Origin: Chitinophaga hostae
Lineage (GTDB): Bacteria; Bacteroidota; Bacteroidia; Chitinophagales; Chitinophagaceae
Assembly: GCF_018224885.1 (NCBI RefSeq)
Contig: NZ_JAGTXB010000006.1
Coordinates: 310,001-374,000, forward strand
Reading direction: 5' to 3'
DNA: 64,000 bases
Below the pieces are notes generated by a model that saw only the letters and a list, made by a program, of their open reading frames with translations, ran no database searches and had not been told where the DNA came from. The position numbers and the translations under genes were made by a program. Positions 26,365-35,013 of the stretch are shown in pieces. The first letter of the stretch is position 1, and the number at the start of each line of letters is the position of its first letter.

Positions 26365-28260
26365 CTACTCCTTGTCCAGCAGCTTCGCTTTTTTCACCAG
26401 TTGTATAAATTCGGCCCGGTAGCCCTCGGCATCTTCCCCGCGTGCGTTTCCTGCCCACGACAGCACCTGGTCGTAGGTGGCAGTGCCTTTAAATGCAGAG
26501 TGGCGCAGTAACTGGCCAAAGGCGGCTACAGCGGTCGCCATCCGGAAATCTTCCGGCGCCGAAGTGATCTGTTGATTATTATAAGGCAATACTTTTTGCA
26601 TTAACTGGCTGGCATCCGCATTGGGCTGTTTATAGCGCAGTTTTACCGTGAGTACCTCGCTTTGATTACCCAGCACTTTGCCCTGCTGGTATTTCAACGG
26701 GTCTACCCAGTTAACGGTTTCCCCTTTTTTACCGGAAGGAATGATCTCGTAAAGTGCGGTAACAGTATGGCCTACGCCCATGTCGCCGGCATCTTTTTTA
26801 TCGTTGTTGAAATCTTCGTTCTGTAACATCCTGTTTTCATAGCCTACTAACCGGTATGCCTGTACGAACTGCGGGTTGAATTCTACCTGCAGCTTCACAT
26901 CTTTGGCTACCGTGAAGAGGGTCCCCCCAAACTCCGTAACAAAGGTCCGGCGGGCTTCTTCAAAATTATCAATATAGGCATAGTTACCATTGCCTTTATC
27001 GGCCAGCAGTTCCAGCTTATTATCTTTATAATTTCCCATACCAAAACCCAGTACAGAAAGGGAAATACCTTTTTGTCTCTCTTTTTCTATCATCCGGGTA
27101 AGTTCGCCATCACTGGAAACACCTACATTGAAATCGCCGTCGGTAGCCAGTATAACACGGGTATTGCTGTTTTGGGAACGAAGTTCTTCCGCGATATGAT
27201 ATGCCAACTTTATACCTTCTCCGCCTGCGGTAGAGCCACCTGCCTGTAATTCATCCAGCGCCGCCAGGATTTTTTTCTTGTCGCTTCCGCTGGTTGCCGG
27301 TAATACTACACCTGCTGCGCCAGCATATACCACAATGGCTACTTTATCCTGTGGACGCAATTGTTCCGTCAGTACGCTGAATGCACGCTTTACAAGCGGC
27401 AGCTTATTTTCATCTTCCATAGAGCCGGAAACATCCAGCAGGAATACCAGGTTGGCAGCAGGTAGGTCTTTTGTGTCTACCTGTTTACTCTTTAAAGCTA
27501 CCCTTACCAGCTGGTGCGCAGTATTCCACGGACAAACGGCCATATCGGCGTAAATAGCCACGGGATCTTTACCGGTGGGCGCTTTATAACGGTAGTCAAA
27601 ATAATTCACCATTTCTTCTACCCGTACCGCGTCCGGCGGCGGCATTTCGCCATTATTCAGAAAACGGCGCATATTGCTGTAGGAAGCCCGGTCTACATCG
27701 ATACTGAAGGTGCTGAGCGGCTGGTCGGTAGCTGTATGGAAAATGTTTTCGTTGATGGGGCTGTAATCTTCCGTATTAGCGCCAGGACCGGGATAATAGC
27801 CGTTAGCGGTTACCCCGGCTACCCGTCCTGCCAGCGCTTTTTGATGCATTTGCTGCCTGGGGAGAGGGGCGACATATTCTACAACAGGCGACGTTGCGAT
27901 TTCATCTGCCTTACCTGTCATGATATACCGGTTCTTTTCAGCAGCTTTTATCAGTTGCTGTAACATACTCAGTTTTACGTGGAGGGTAGTTTGTTGGGCG
28001 CCGAGATTTACTTCCCGCAGTTTATAACTGGTGGCGTTGATTTCGATGATGAGCGCACCGACCGGTACTTTGAGGCTAAACGTGCCTTTTGCGTTGGTGG
28101 CGGTGAGATAATCAGTGCCTTTTACCCGTACCACGGCATTGGCAATGGGGTAACCATCAGCACTGTCTTTTACCGTTCCGGTAATCGTTCTTTCCTGCCG
28201 GGCAGAGGCATTAATTACCATCAGACAGGTAAGCAGTAGTAGCGCAAGATATTTTCTCAT
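26365..28260 (-). CDS. VWA-domain (YfbK-type) protein with carboxypeptidase-regulatory-like N-terminus
   Basis: 631 residues from the ATG at 28260 (signal peptide to about NASA); an in-frame ATG at 28281 would add seven residues. Residues about 25-110 are a carboxypeptidase-regulatory-like (CarboxypepD_reg) beta sandwich, common before TonB-dependent receptors. Residues about 145-165 (KALAGRVAGVTANG) resemble the SusC plug motif. Then follow the YfbK N-terminal region (STFSIDVDRASYSNMRRFLNNG), a VWA domain with the MIDAS motif DVSGSM and ATDGDFNVG, and a C-terminal DUF3520-like region. It probably binds proteins in the periplasm or outer membrane. Partner unknown. Confidence 0.88.
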   Translation of the reverse strand: MRKYLALLLLTCLMVINASARQERTITGTVKDSADGYPIANAVVRVKGTDYLTATNAKGTFSLKVPVGALIIEINATSYKLREVNLGAQQTTLHVKLSMLQQLIKAAEKNRYIMTGKADEIATSPVVEYVAPLPRQQMHQKALAGRVAGVTANGYYPGPGANTEDYSPINENIFHTATDQPLSTFSIDVDRASYSNMRRFLNNGEMPPPDAVRVEEMVNYFDYRYKAPTGKDPVAIYADMAVCPWNTAHQLVRVALKSKQVDTKDLPAANLVFLLDVSGSMEDENKLPLVKRAFSVLTEQLRPQDKVAIVVYAGAAGVVLPATSGSDKKKILAALDELQAGGSTAGGEGIKLAYHIAEELRSQNSNTRVILATDGDFNVGVSSDGELTRMIEKERQKGISLSVLGFGMGNYKDNKLELLADKGNGNYAYIDNFEEARRTFVTEFGGTLFTVAKDVKLQVEFNPQFVQAYRLVGYENRMLQNEDFNNDKKDAGDMGVGHTVTALYEIIPSGKKGETVNWVDPLKYQQGKVLGNQSEVLTVKLRYKQPNADASQLMQKVLPYNNQQITSAPEDFRMATAVAAFGQLLRHSAFKGTATYDQVLSWAGNARGEDAEGYRAEFIQLVKKAKLLDKE

Positions 28261-28336
28261 GGCGATAAGTTTTTCTGCCATTAGGATGGTCCCGAAGGCC
28301 CTGTTTCCATAAATCGAAAAAAAAATATTTTAAAAC

Positions 28337-28344
28337 TACCTTTG
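28337..28344 (+). promoter_or_regulatory. -7 box TACCTTTG upstream of anmK
   Basis: TACCTTTG matches TAnnTTTG and ends 16 nt before the ATG. No clear -33 element. Confidence 0.45.
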
Positions 28345-28360
28345 CTGAAATTTTTTGTCG

Positions 28361-29452
28361 ATGGTATATAACGTGATTGGCACCATGTCTGGGAGCTCAT
28401 TAGACGGATTGGATATAGTTTTTGCAGAACTGACGGAGATACGCGGACAGTGGACCTATGCGATCAAAGCCTCGGAGAGCCTGCCTTATGAGCCGGAATG
28501 GATGGAAAAACTGGCACAGGCTACCACCTTGTCAGCCAGGGATTACCTGTTGCTGCATACGGCCTATGGACATTATACGGGACAACGCATCCTCTCTTTT
28601 ATAGAAAACAATCAGCTGGATCACAAAGTACATTTTATCGCCTCCCATGGGCATACTACTTTTCACATGCCGGGCAATAAAATGACGGCGCAGCTGGGCG
28701 ATGGTGCTGCTATTACCGCAGTAACAAACCTCCCCGTGATCACCGACCTGCGGGCGGTGGACGTGGCGCTGGGTGGCCAGGGAGCACCTATTGTTCCCAT
28801 CGGCGAAAAGTACCTGTTGCCCGGATATCAATATTGGCTTAACCTGGGTGGTATTGCCAATATCTCGGCTCAGTTGCCGGAACAATTTGTGGCATTTGAT
28901 ATCTGCCCGGCCAACCGGGTGCTGAACGCCCTGGCAGCAGCGCTTAACAAACCATACGATGATGGCGGCGCGCTGGCTGCAGGTGGTGTGGCGGATATCG
29001 GGTTACTGGAGCAGCTGAATCAATTGCCTTATTATAGCGCACCGTGGCCCAAATCATTGGCCAACGACTTTGGTACTGATACTGTACTGCCTATGATAAC
29101 GCCCATGCGTATATCCGTGCAGGGTAAACTGCGCACCTATGTGGAGCATATTGCCACACAGGTAGCCAGCGCCGTAAAAGCTTTACAGGCACAGCTGCCG
29201 GAAGGCGGCGGAAAAATGCTCGTTACCGGCGGTGGCGCGTTTAATACATTCCTTGTTAACACCATCGGTGAAAAGCTGGCGCCGCTCGGCGTTACCATCG
29301 AAGTACCGGATGAGCAGACCGTAAGTTTTAAAGAAGCATTGATAATGGCCCTGATAGGCACCTTACGCTGGAGACAGGAAGATAATGTATTGAGTGGGGT
29401 AACCGGTGCATCGAGAGATTCTATTAATGGGGCGCTGTGGACAAGCCGGTAG
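28361..29452 (+). CDS. anmK: Anhydro-N-acetylmuramic acid kinase
   Basis: 363 residues from the ATG at 28361; a TTG two codons upstream is less likely. AnmK opens and phosphorylates 1,6-anhydro-MurNAc released during wall turnover, giving MurNAc-6-phosphate for recycling. The N-terminal phosphate-binding signature is GTMSGSSLDGLD; later landmarks are ASHGHTTFH, the GGIANIS loop and MLVTGGGAFN. It has the standard length and should be active. Several wall hydrolases in this window would supply its substrate. A palindrome begins directly after its stop codon. Confidence 0.96.
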   Translation: MVYNVIGTMSGSSLDGLDIVFAELTEIRGQWTYAIKASESLPYEPEWMEKLAQATTLSARDYLLLHTAYGHYTGQRILSFIENNQLDHKVHFIASHGHTTFHMPGNKMTAQLGDGAAITAVTNLPVITDLRAVDVALGGQGAPIVPIGEKYLLPGYQYWLNLGGIANISAQLPEQFVAFDICPANRVLNALAAALNKPYDDGGALAAGGVADIGLLEQLNQLPYYSAPWPKSLANDFGTDTVLPMITPMRISVQGKLRTYVEHIATQVASAVKALQAQLPEGGGKMLVTGGGAFNTFLVNTIGEKLAPLGVTIEVPDEQTVSFKEALIMALIGTLRWRQEDNVLSGVTGASRDSINGALWTSR

Positions 29453-29560
29453 TTTTTAGCCATTAGCTTGTAGCTTTTAGGAAAATGCAGCGGAGATACA
29501 AGCAAATTGGCTTATGTATCCGCTGCATTTTCCTAAAAGCTACAAGCTAACGGCTAAAAG
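29453..29560 (+). repeat. nnnTAGC-unit palindrome between anmK and ade
   Basis: The left arm TTTTTAGCCATTAGCTTG continues TAGCTTTTAGGAAAATGC and is mirrored by GCATTTTCCTAAAAGC then TACAAGCTAACGGCTAAAA, with one mismatch over about 40 nt. It starts on the base after the anmK stop and ends 7 nt before the ade stop. Same unit style as the element at 22728. Confidence 0.88.
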
Positions 29561-29567
29561 CTAACAA

Positions 29568-31211
29568 TCAATACCTTTCTCCCAGGAGCCTAAATCCATC
29601 TCCATCAAATAACCCCAGGTCGCTTAGTTTCAGGTGTGGAATTACCAGTAATGCCATGAAGGATAAGGTCATAAAGGGCGAGGCCAGTGTGGAACCAAGC
29701 GTTTTCGCTGCTTTGTCGAGTGTGCTGTATTGCGCTGCCACGGTATAACCGTCGAGGTTACTCATTAATCCCGCTACCGGCAATGGCAGTACCTGTAAGG
29801 TGTTTCCACCGGCTACGCTGATACCTCCCTGTTCTGCTATTACAGCGTTGATGGCAGCAGCAATACTTTCATCATCTGTTCCCACCGCAATAATATTATG
29901 GCTGTCGTGTGCCACAGAGGAAGCGATAGCACCTTGCTGCAATCCAAATCCCTTAATAAAAGCTACTGCCGGTGGCGCTTCCCGGTAACGGTTTACTACG
30001 GCCATTTTCAGTATATCCTGTCCGGGATCGCTGTATAGTAGCCCTTTATCAACAGGCAATACTGCTGTGAGTGCATTTGTGATCAGCTGCCCGTCCAGGG
30101 CTTCAATAACCTTTGCCAGTAAGGACTGTGCGCTACTATCGCTAACGGATACACGAAAATCTGTTGCTTTCACCGGGTTGCAAACAAAATTGTTGACAGG
30201 ACTGGATGGAATAGAATCGATCAGGGTACGACCATGTTCTGCTACCTTCAGGCCGGCAATATATGTTGCAAGTATGTTAAAGTTTTGAAGATCATCTACC
30301 AGGATAAAGTCTGCCGGATCATTTTCACGCAGCAGGCCGTTGTCCAGTTTATAGTGGAGAACAGGGTTTATGCAGGCTGCACGCAATACGTTGAACAGGT
30401 CGATTCCGTGTGCCAGCGCACGTTTTACCAACAGGTTAATATGTCCTTCTTCCAGGTTGTCGGGGTGTTTATCATCGCTGCAGAACATGATTTTTTCCGG
30501 ATGATCCCGGAGGAGAGGATACAGTGCGTCAAAGTTTTTGGCGGCGCTGCCTTCACGGATAAGGATGTGCATACCATAACGGAGTTTATCCAGCGCTTCT
30601 TCAATGGTAAAACATTCATGATCCGTACTGATGCCGGCTGCAATATATTCGCGGGCTTCTTCGCCGCGAAGGCCGGGTGCGTGGCCGTCTACGGGTTTGC
30701 CGGCTTTTTTCGCGGCGGCTATTTTTGCCAGTACTTCCGGTTCTTTGTGCAGTACGCCCGGAAAGTTCATCATCTCCGTGAGGTACCTGATATCATCCCT
30801 TTGCAGCATGGCTTCAATATCGGCTACTGTGACGGTGGCGCCGGCGGTTTCAAAAACGGTGGCCGGTACGCAGGAGGGGGCGCCGAAGTTAAACCGGAAC
30901 GGAACTTTTTTGCCATTTTCCAGCATATATTCCACGCCTTTTACACCCATTACGTTGGCGATTTCATGCGGATCGCTAACAGTGGCAACAGTGCCGTGCA
31001 CAACGGCCAGCCGCGCAAATTCAGACGGGATGAGCATAGAACTTTCTATGTGTACGTGCGCATCAGTAAAGCCCGGAAGCAGGTAGTTCGGGTATTCGCC
31101 ATTATTACGTTCAATCCTTTGGATAGTGCCGTTTTCTATATGAAGTGTGGCCGGGTATATTTCCTGTTGCAGTATATCTACCAGGTTCCCTGAAATCTGG
31201 AATGTATTCAT
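29568..31211 (-). CDS. ade: Adenine deaminase (Ade family)
   Basis: 547 residues. It hydrolyses adenine to hypoxanthine and ammonia in purine salvage. The amidohydrolase metal motif HVHIESS follows LLPGFTDA near residue 50, then VSDPHEIANVMG, DGHAPG, STDHECFTIEEA and FCSDDKHPDNL. The C-terminal domain (SSVAHDSHNIIAVG) is typical of Ade and absent from eukaryotic-type adenosine deaminases. No signal peptide. Single gene facing anmK across an inverted repeat. Confidence 0.95.
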   Translation of the reverse strand: MNTFQISGNLVDILQQEIYPATLHIENGTIQRIERNNGEYPNYLLPGFTDAHVHIESSMLIPSEFARLAVVHGTVATVSDPHEIANVMGVKGVEYMLENGKKVPFRFNFGAPSCVPATVFETAGATVTVADIEAMLQRDDIRYLTEMMNFPGVLHKEPEVLAKIAAAKKAGKPVDGHAPGLRGEEAREYIAAGISTDHECFTIEEALDKLRYGMHILIREGSAAKNFDALYPLLRDHPEKIMFCSDDKHPDNLEEGHINLLVKRALAHGIDLFNVLRAACINPVLHYKLDNGLLRENDPADFILVDDLQNFNILATYIAGLKVAEHGRTLIDSIPSSPVNNFVCNPVKATDFRVSVSDSSAQSLLAKVIEALDGQLITNALTAVLPVDKGLLYSDPGQDILKMAVVNRYREAPPAVAFIKGFGLQQGAIASSVAHDSHNIIAVGTDDESIAAAINAVIAEQGGISVAGGNTLQVLPLPVAGLMSNLDGYTVAAQYSTLDKAAKTLGSTLASPFMTLSFMALLVIPHLKLSDLGLFDGDGFRLLGERY

Positions 31212-31329
31212 GCTGTAAATCTAAGGAATAGGCGGGATTTTCAGCCCTGGCGTATTTTTTGGGAGGGTGTGCGGAGAGATGTTTTTTGGTTATCTTTATT
31301 AGCTTAAAAAAGAGCACAAAAATTTTTTT

Positions 31330-32046
31330 ATGACAAGAACCAGGTTTTACTCGCTGTTAGCAGTGTTTTTGATAGCAGGCGTTAGTACTTACGCCCAAAG
31401 TGTTGATGATATCATCGCAAAGAATATAGAGGCCATGGGTGGGCAGTCCAAGCTGCAGGCCATTAAGTCGCAGTATGTGGAGGGGAATATGGAAGTACAG
31501 GGCCAAACGGTTCCTATCAAGCGGTGGGTGAAACAGGATCAGGCGATGCGCCTGGAGTTCAGCGTAATGGGTACCAACAATGTACAGGTGGTAACACGTA
31601 CCGCTGGATGGAGCCTGATGCCGGTAATGCAGCAAACGGAGGCCCAGGAGATGGATCCGCAGATGACGAAGCTGATGCAATCCCAGCTGGATGTGAGAGG
31701 GGAGTTGTATGATTATAAATCCAAAGGAAAGAAAATAGAATTGGTAGGAAAGGATTCGGTTAACGGATCACCTGCGTATAAGCTGAAAATCACTTCTGCA
31801 GATGGTATGGTAGGCAATGCTTTCCTGGATACCAAAAGTTACCTGCTGGTAAAAGCTACCAACAAAGTAACGATACAGGGACAGGATATGGAAGTTGTTA
31901 CGCTGCTGTCGGACTACAAGAAAACGCCGGAGGGGCTTGCCTATCCGGGTATTACAGAACAGAGTCCGGGAGGTGTGAAAATTAATATCCTGAAGATAGA
32001 AACCAATCAGCCGGTAGCTGATAGTTTGTTTACAAAACCGCAGTAA
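31330..32046 (+). CDS. LolA-like periplasmic lipoprotein-carrier family protein
   Basis: 238 residues with a signal peptide ending at STYAQ and no lipobox. After it comes VDDIIAKNIEAMGGQSKLQAIKSQYVEG, then about ten beta strands with KLKITSADGMVGNAFLDTKSYLLVKATNK, matching the outer-membrane lipoprotein-sorting (LolA/LolB superfamily) fold. Proteins of this type with the N-terminal AMGG motif are common in Bacteroidota, often in several copies, and their cargo is unknown. True LolA is usually shorter, so I do not assign the symbol. Followed by a strong terminator. Confidence 0.8.
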   Translation: MTRTRFYSLLAVFLIAGVSTYAQSVDDIIAKNIEAMGGQSKLQAIKSQYVEGNMEVQGQTVPIKRWVKQDQAMRLEFSVMGTNNVQVVTRTAGWSLMPVMQQTEAQEMDPQMTKLMQSQLDVRGELYDYKSKGKKIELVGKDSVNGSPAYKLKITSADGMVGNAFLDTKSYLLVKATNKVTIQGQDMEVVTLLSDYKKTPEGLAYPGITEQSPGGVKINILKIETNQPVADSLFTKPQ

Positions 32047-32058
32047 TATTATTTGTTC

Positions 32059-32109
32059 AGATCAGCTGGTGCAGGAAGACATGATTCTTCTTCACCAGCT
32101 GATCTGTTT
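32059..32109 (+). terminator. Hairpin terminator between convergent genes
   Basis: AGATCAGCTGGTG and CACCAGCTGATCT form a perfect 13-bp stem, followed by GTTTTAAC. It lies 13 nt after the LolA-like gene and 3 nt before the WYL gene stop, so it may serve both strands. Confidence 0.8.
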
Positions 32110-32112
32110 TAA

Positions 32113-33117
32113 CTACTTATACAGTGTTGTCATAGCTTTGGCTTCTTCTGCCATTTTCTTTGCCAGATGGGCCGGTTCCAGCACTTTCACCTGGGCGCCA
32201 TAGCTAAGTAAGGTCATCGTAAGCTCCGGGTTAATTACCACGTTCAGGGATATACGGCATTCCTTACTGTTATCTTCCACCACTTTCTGAGACGCATGAA
32301 TGGGTTGCGATTTAATATATTTTCCCTGTCTCGGTGCAAAGCTCAGCAATACATTTTCCGGTTCCCCATCATGTACTGTAATGCCGATGGCGTGTTGAAA
32401 ATAGCTGGCATCATCAAAATTCTTTTCGTCAAAATGTTTCATGGTAGGCCAGAGTTTTACGACCCTGTCCAGCGCAAAAGTAACCACGGCTCCCCCGCGG
32501 GTTTTCTGGCTTTTCCCGATGAGGTAAAAACGGTGCTGATATTCACGCAGGTGATAGGGCTCTACCCAATGTTCCTTTGGTTCATCGCGGTCAAAGCTCT
32601 GGTAGGCAATACGGATTACTTCCAGGTTTTTGATGGCATCCACTATTTCCGGAATATGTTCTGCGCCTTTATATTGTGAGGTGCGGGTAAATTTAATCAG
32701 CCCTTTATGTTGAAGGGCTTCCCTGTTCATTTTAAGACTCGCCGCTATTTTCAGGATAGCGTCTTCAAACTGTTGTACAACCGGCAGGCTGCGGAATTGT
32801 TCCAGTATGCCAATAGCAATCTCCAGCCCCTGCAGATCTGCTTCTTCTATAGGGGAATTGCTAATGGAAAAACTATCGTCCGAATAGCGGTAGGTACCGC
32901 TGCTGCGTTCGTATACAATAGGCGCCATGTAGTTCAGTTCAGGGTCCTGGCGCATGTCCTGTATGTCTTTCTGTATGGTCCGCACAGATACGCCTGTGCC
33001 CATTTTATCCGATACATATTCAATCAGGTTTTCCAGGGTGGGTTTGGGCTTCTGCTTGTTGCGCAGCCGCTCGTCAATCCAACGGTAGCGCGACACCGCG
33101 TCTTTGTTCTTTGGCAA
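32113..33117 (-). CDS. WYL-domain transcriptional regulator
   Basis: 334 residues with a TTG start at 33117; no in-frame ATG or better start lies upstream within the intergenic space, and the next Met is near residue 38. Residues about 1-65 form a winged-helix DNA-binding domain (TGVSVRTIQKDIQDMRQ). The centre (about 150-240, LEVIRIAYQSFDRDEPKEHWVEPYHLREYQHRFYLIGKS) is the WYL domain, which senses ligands such as nucleic-acid-type molecules in known members, and a WCX-like C-terminal domain follows. It is divergent from an unknown gene at 33256, with an inverted repeat between them that may be its operator. Confidence 0.9.
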   Translation of the reverse strand: MPKNKDAVSRYRWIDERLRNKQKPKPTLENLIEYVSDKMGTGVSVRTIQKDIQDMRQDPELNYMAPIVYERSSGTYRYSDDSFSISNSPIEEADLQGLEIAIGILEQFRSLPVVQQFEDAILKIAASLKMNREALQHKGLIKFTRTSQYKGAEHIPEIVDAIKNLEVIRIAYQSFDRDEPKEHWVEPYHLREYQHRFYLIGKSQKTRGGAVVTFALDRVVKLWPTMKHFDEKNFDDASYFQHAIGITVHDGEPENVLLSFAPRQGKYIKSQPIHASQKVVEDNSKECRISLNVVINPELTMTLLSYGAQVKVLEPAHLAKKMAEEAKAMTTLYK

Positions 33118-33197
33118 AAGATAAAATTTAGATAATAAAAATACGCAATTCCCGCTTTTACGATCATCATTTAAAAAATTATAGCGAAAAGATCACT

Positions 33198-33214
33198 ACG
33201 CAAATTCCTTGCGT
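33198..33214. promoter_or_regulatory. Candidate operator ACGCAA-N5-TTGCGT
   Basis: A perfect 6-bp inverted repeat with a 5-bp spacer sits between the divergent WYL regulator and the gene at 33256, overlapping where a -33 element of the + strand promoter (TAGATTTG at 33225) would lie. Binding by the WYL protein is inference. Confidence 0.5.
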
Positions 33215-33224
33215 GGAGCGCCGG

Positions 33225-33232
33225 TAGATTTG
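33225..33232 (+). promoter_or_regulatory. -7 box TAGATTTG for the unknown gene at 33256
   Basis: TAGATTTG matches TAnnTTTG. Transcription would start near 33239, giving a leader of roughly 17 nt. Confidence 0.5.
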
Positions 33233-33255
33233 TAGTGTTATTAAAACCTGATGTT

Positions 33256-33876
33256 ATGAATAAGGTAAATACAACAACAGCCATTACACAGATGCAGGCC
33301 ATTTCAATTGGACAGATCATTATGGATGATTCCAATTACCTGACGCTCTGGGGACAGGTGCTACAAGATAATGTGTGGTACTCCTGTGATTTTGTAACAA
33401 CCTATGAAGTAATGAATACCATGCTGCGTTTCGGACACGATAAGCATGATGCGGTGCAAATGACGATTGTGAAGAAGCTGGAAGATATGCGCCGGGTTCC
33501 GGACATTATTGACCTGGAAACGGAGTTAGGCGCCGCTGTGATTTTTGATAACCTCACTTTTTATATGAGAAGACCCTGCCTGCAACAGGATGATAACTGG
33601 GAAGCTTATGCAGATGAAGAATGCTATTATATCGAACGGGTAGTACAAATGCCGGTAATCCCTCCTTTACCCCCGGCCGCCCGTCGCGATAGTAACGATA
33701 TTAATGAAAAAATGGAGTATTGTATACAGTTACTGCATGATGCCTATAACCTATACCTTGGATTTATTGAGATAGAAGTCGGGGATGAAGTTGCCAGAAT
33801 GAAAGCCGGACTGGAAGATGATAATAAGTTCAGCATGGCTTATTATGCCTGGCAACTACATACCTTAAATGATTAA
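33256..33876 (+). CDS. Unknown cytoplasmic acidic protein
   Basis: 206 residues from the ATG at 33256; a TTG at 33235 would add seven residues. I do not recognise the family. It has no signal peptide or membrane segment and is rich in Asp, Glu, Met and Tyr. Noticeable stretches are WGQVLQDNVWYSCDF, a Cys in RRPCLQQDD, the Pro-rich VIPPLPPAARR near residue 145, and a helical C-terminus. It is divergent from a WYL regulator and likely controlled by it. It could be an effector or the regulator's partner. Confidence 0.7.
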   Translation: MNKVNTTTAITQMQAISIGQIIMDDSNYLTLWGQVLQDNVWYSCDFVTTYEVMNTMLRFGHDKHDAVQMTIVKKLEDMRRVPDIIDLETELGAAVIFDNLTFYMRRPCLQQDDNWEAYADEECYYIERVVQMPVIPPLPPAARRDSNDINEKMEYCIQLLHDAYNLYLGFIEIEVGDEVARMKAGLEDDNKFSMAYYAWQLHTLND

Positions 33877-34071
33877 ACTGTTGTTATTCATATGATTATC
33901 CATTGAGTTAACCCGTTTTATCTGTTGAATAACCTCATAAGCCCCTTTTTATCCGTTTGAATTAACCCTGTTTTCCATTGTTTGTTAACCTTAATTTCCC
34001 TGCCCCGGAAAAAATATCGCTTAAATTGAGAAAAAATTCCCTTAAAGTCTATAAATTTTGTAGGAAAATGC

Positions 34072-34079
34072 TATTTTTG
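34072..34079 (+). promoter_or_regulatory. -7 box TATTTTTG upstream of the Prx6-type gene
   Basis: TATTTTTG matches TAnnTTTG and lies 20 nt before the ATG at 34100. A TTTG occurs at 34057 but with too short a spacer. Confidence 0.45.
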
Positions 34080-34099
34080 GTCAATTAAATCGTAAAACT

Positions 34100-34735
34100 A
34101 TGAGTTTAAGACTGGGAGATACCGCACCTAATTTTAAGGCCAATACCACAATAGGGGAAATAGACTTTTACGATTTCCTCGGTGAAGGTTGGGGAATACT
34201 GTTTTCTCATCCCGCAGATTTTACCCCGGTATGTACCACAGAGCTGGGTAAAACGGCCTTGTTGAAAGAGGAGTTTGCAAAACGCAATACTAAAGTACTG
34301 GCTGTCAGCGTAGATCCACTGGATAAACACCTGAGCTGGATAAATGATATTAACGAAACACAACAGTGTGACGTAACTTTTCCTATTATTGCAGATGAAA
34401 ACAGAACAGTAGCGAACCTGTATGATATGATTCATCCAAACGCTTCTGAAACTTTTACCGTTAGATCCTTGTTTATCATCGGCCCTGACAAAAAAGTAAA
34501 ACTCATCATCACTTACCCGGCCTCTACCGGCAGAAACTTCGTAGAAGTACTGCGTGTACTGGATTCATTGCAGCTCACCGCTAAATACAGCGTAGCTACA
34601 CCAGCAGACTGGAAAGATGGAGAAGATGTAATTGTTACCGCAGCTGTACCCACAGCAGACATTCCTGCCCGTTTTCCGAAAGGCCATAAAATTATTAAGC
34701 CTTACCTGAGAACAACACCGCAGCCAAACAAATAG
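34100..34735 (+). CDS. Prx6-subfamily peroxiredoxin
   Basis: 211 residues. The peroxidatic Cys45 lies in HPADFTPVCTTE, the Prx6 signature, and RSLFIIGPDKKVKL with the long C-terminal arm (ADWKDGEDVIV, KGHKIIKPYLR) confirms the subfamily. It reduces peroxides. Another Cys at about residue 90 (TQQCDVTF) is not at the usual resolving position, so a 1-Cys mechanism with an external thiol, possibly bacillithiol given bshA, is plausible but inferred. Cytoplasmic single gene with its own terminator, then a palindrome. Confidence 0.93.
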   Translation: MSLRLGDTAPNFKANTTIGEIDFYDFLGEGWGILFSHPADFTPVCTTELGKTALLKEEFAKRNTKVLAVSVDPLDKHLSWINDINETQQCDVTFPIIADENRTVANLYDMIHPNASETFTVRSLFIIGPDKKVKLIITYPASTGRNFVEVLRVLDSLQLTAKYSVATPADWKDGEDVIVTAAVPTADIPARFPKGHKIIKPYLRTTPQPNK

Positions 34736-34801
34736 TAAAACAAAGAAGCCTGAAAGGCTTTTATTATAAAGATTTTTTAATGGTTGGTTTTTGATTTTTA
34801 C

Positions 34802-34830
34802 GAAACGGGGATTTCTCCCCGTTTTTTTTT
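34802..34830 (+). terminator. Intrinsic terminator after the Prx6-type gene
   Basis: AACGGGGA, loop TTTC and TCCCCGTT form a GC-rich stem followed by eight more T. It ends 4 nt before palindrome copy 3, so that palindrome is not needed for termination here. Confidence 0.85.
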
Positions 34831-34834
34831 GTCT

Positions 34835-35012
34835 GTCTTTCCCGGGATTAGGCTGATTTTGATGATTACAGGAATTATATTTTACAGATTATACCCGAAA
34901 AAAAAGATTAGCGAAGATAGAAGCTGTTATGCTTTTGTCTTCGCTAATCTTTTTTATCATCAAAGGAAAAAAATCAGGTAATCATCAAAATCAGTCTAAT
35001 CCTGGGAAAGAC
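34835..35012 (+). repeat. Large GATTA-family palindrome, copy 3
   Basis: 178-bp inverted repeat. The arms GTCTTTCCCGGGATTAGGC to GATGATTAC and their mirror differ at two positions, both left G against right T. The core GATTAGCGAAGA and its partner are as in copies 1, 2 and 4. It ends 1 nt before the stop of the convergent RluA-type gene. Confidence 0.93.
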
Positions 35013-35013
35013 A

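Noticed and set aside
30234..31193. 319-codon open frame on the + strand across the ade gene
   Set aside because: It lies wholly antisense to a clear adenine deaminase, has no family resemblance or signal, and is Cys/Phe-rich as expected from reading the opposite strand.
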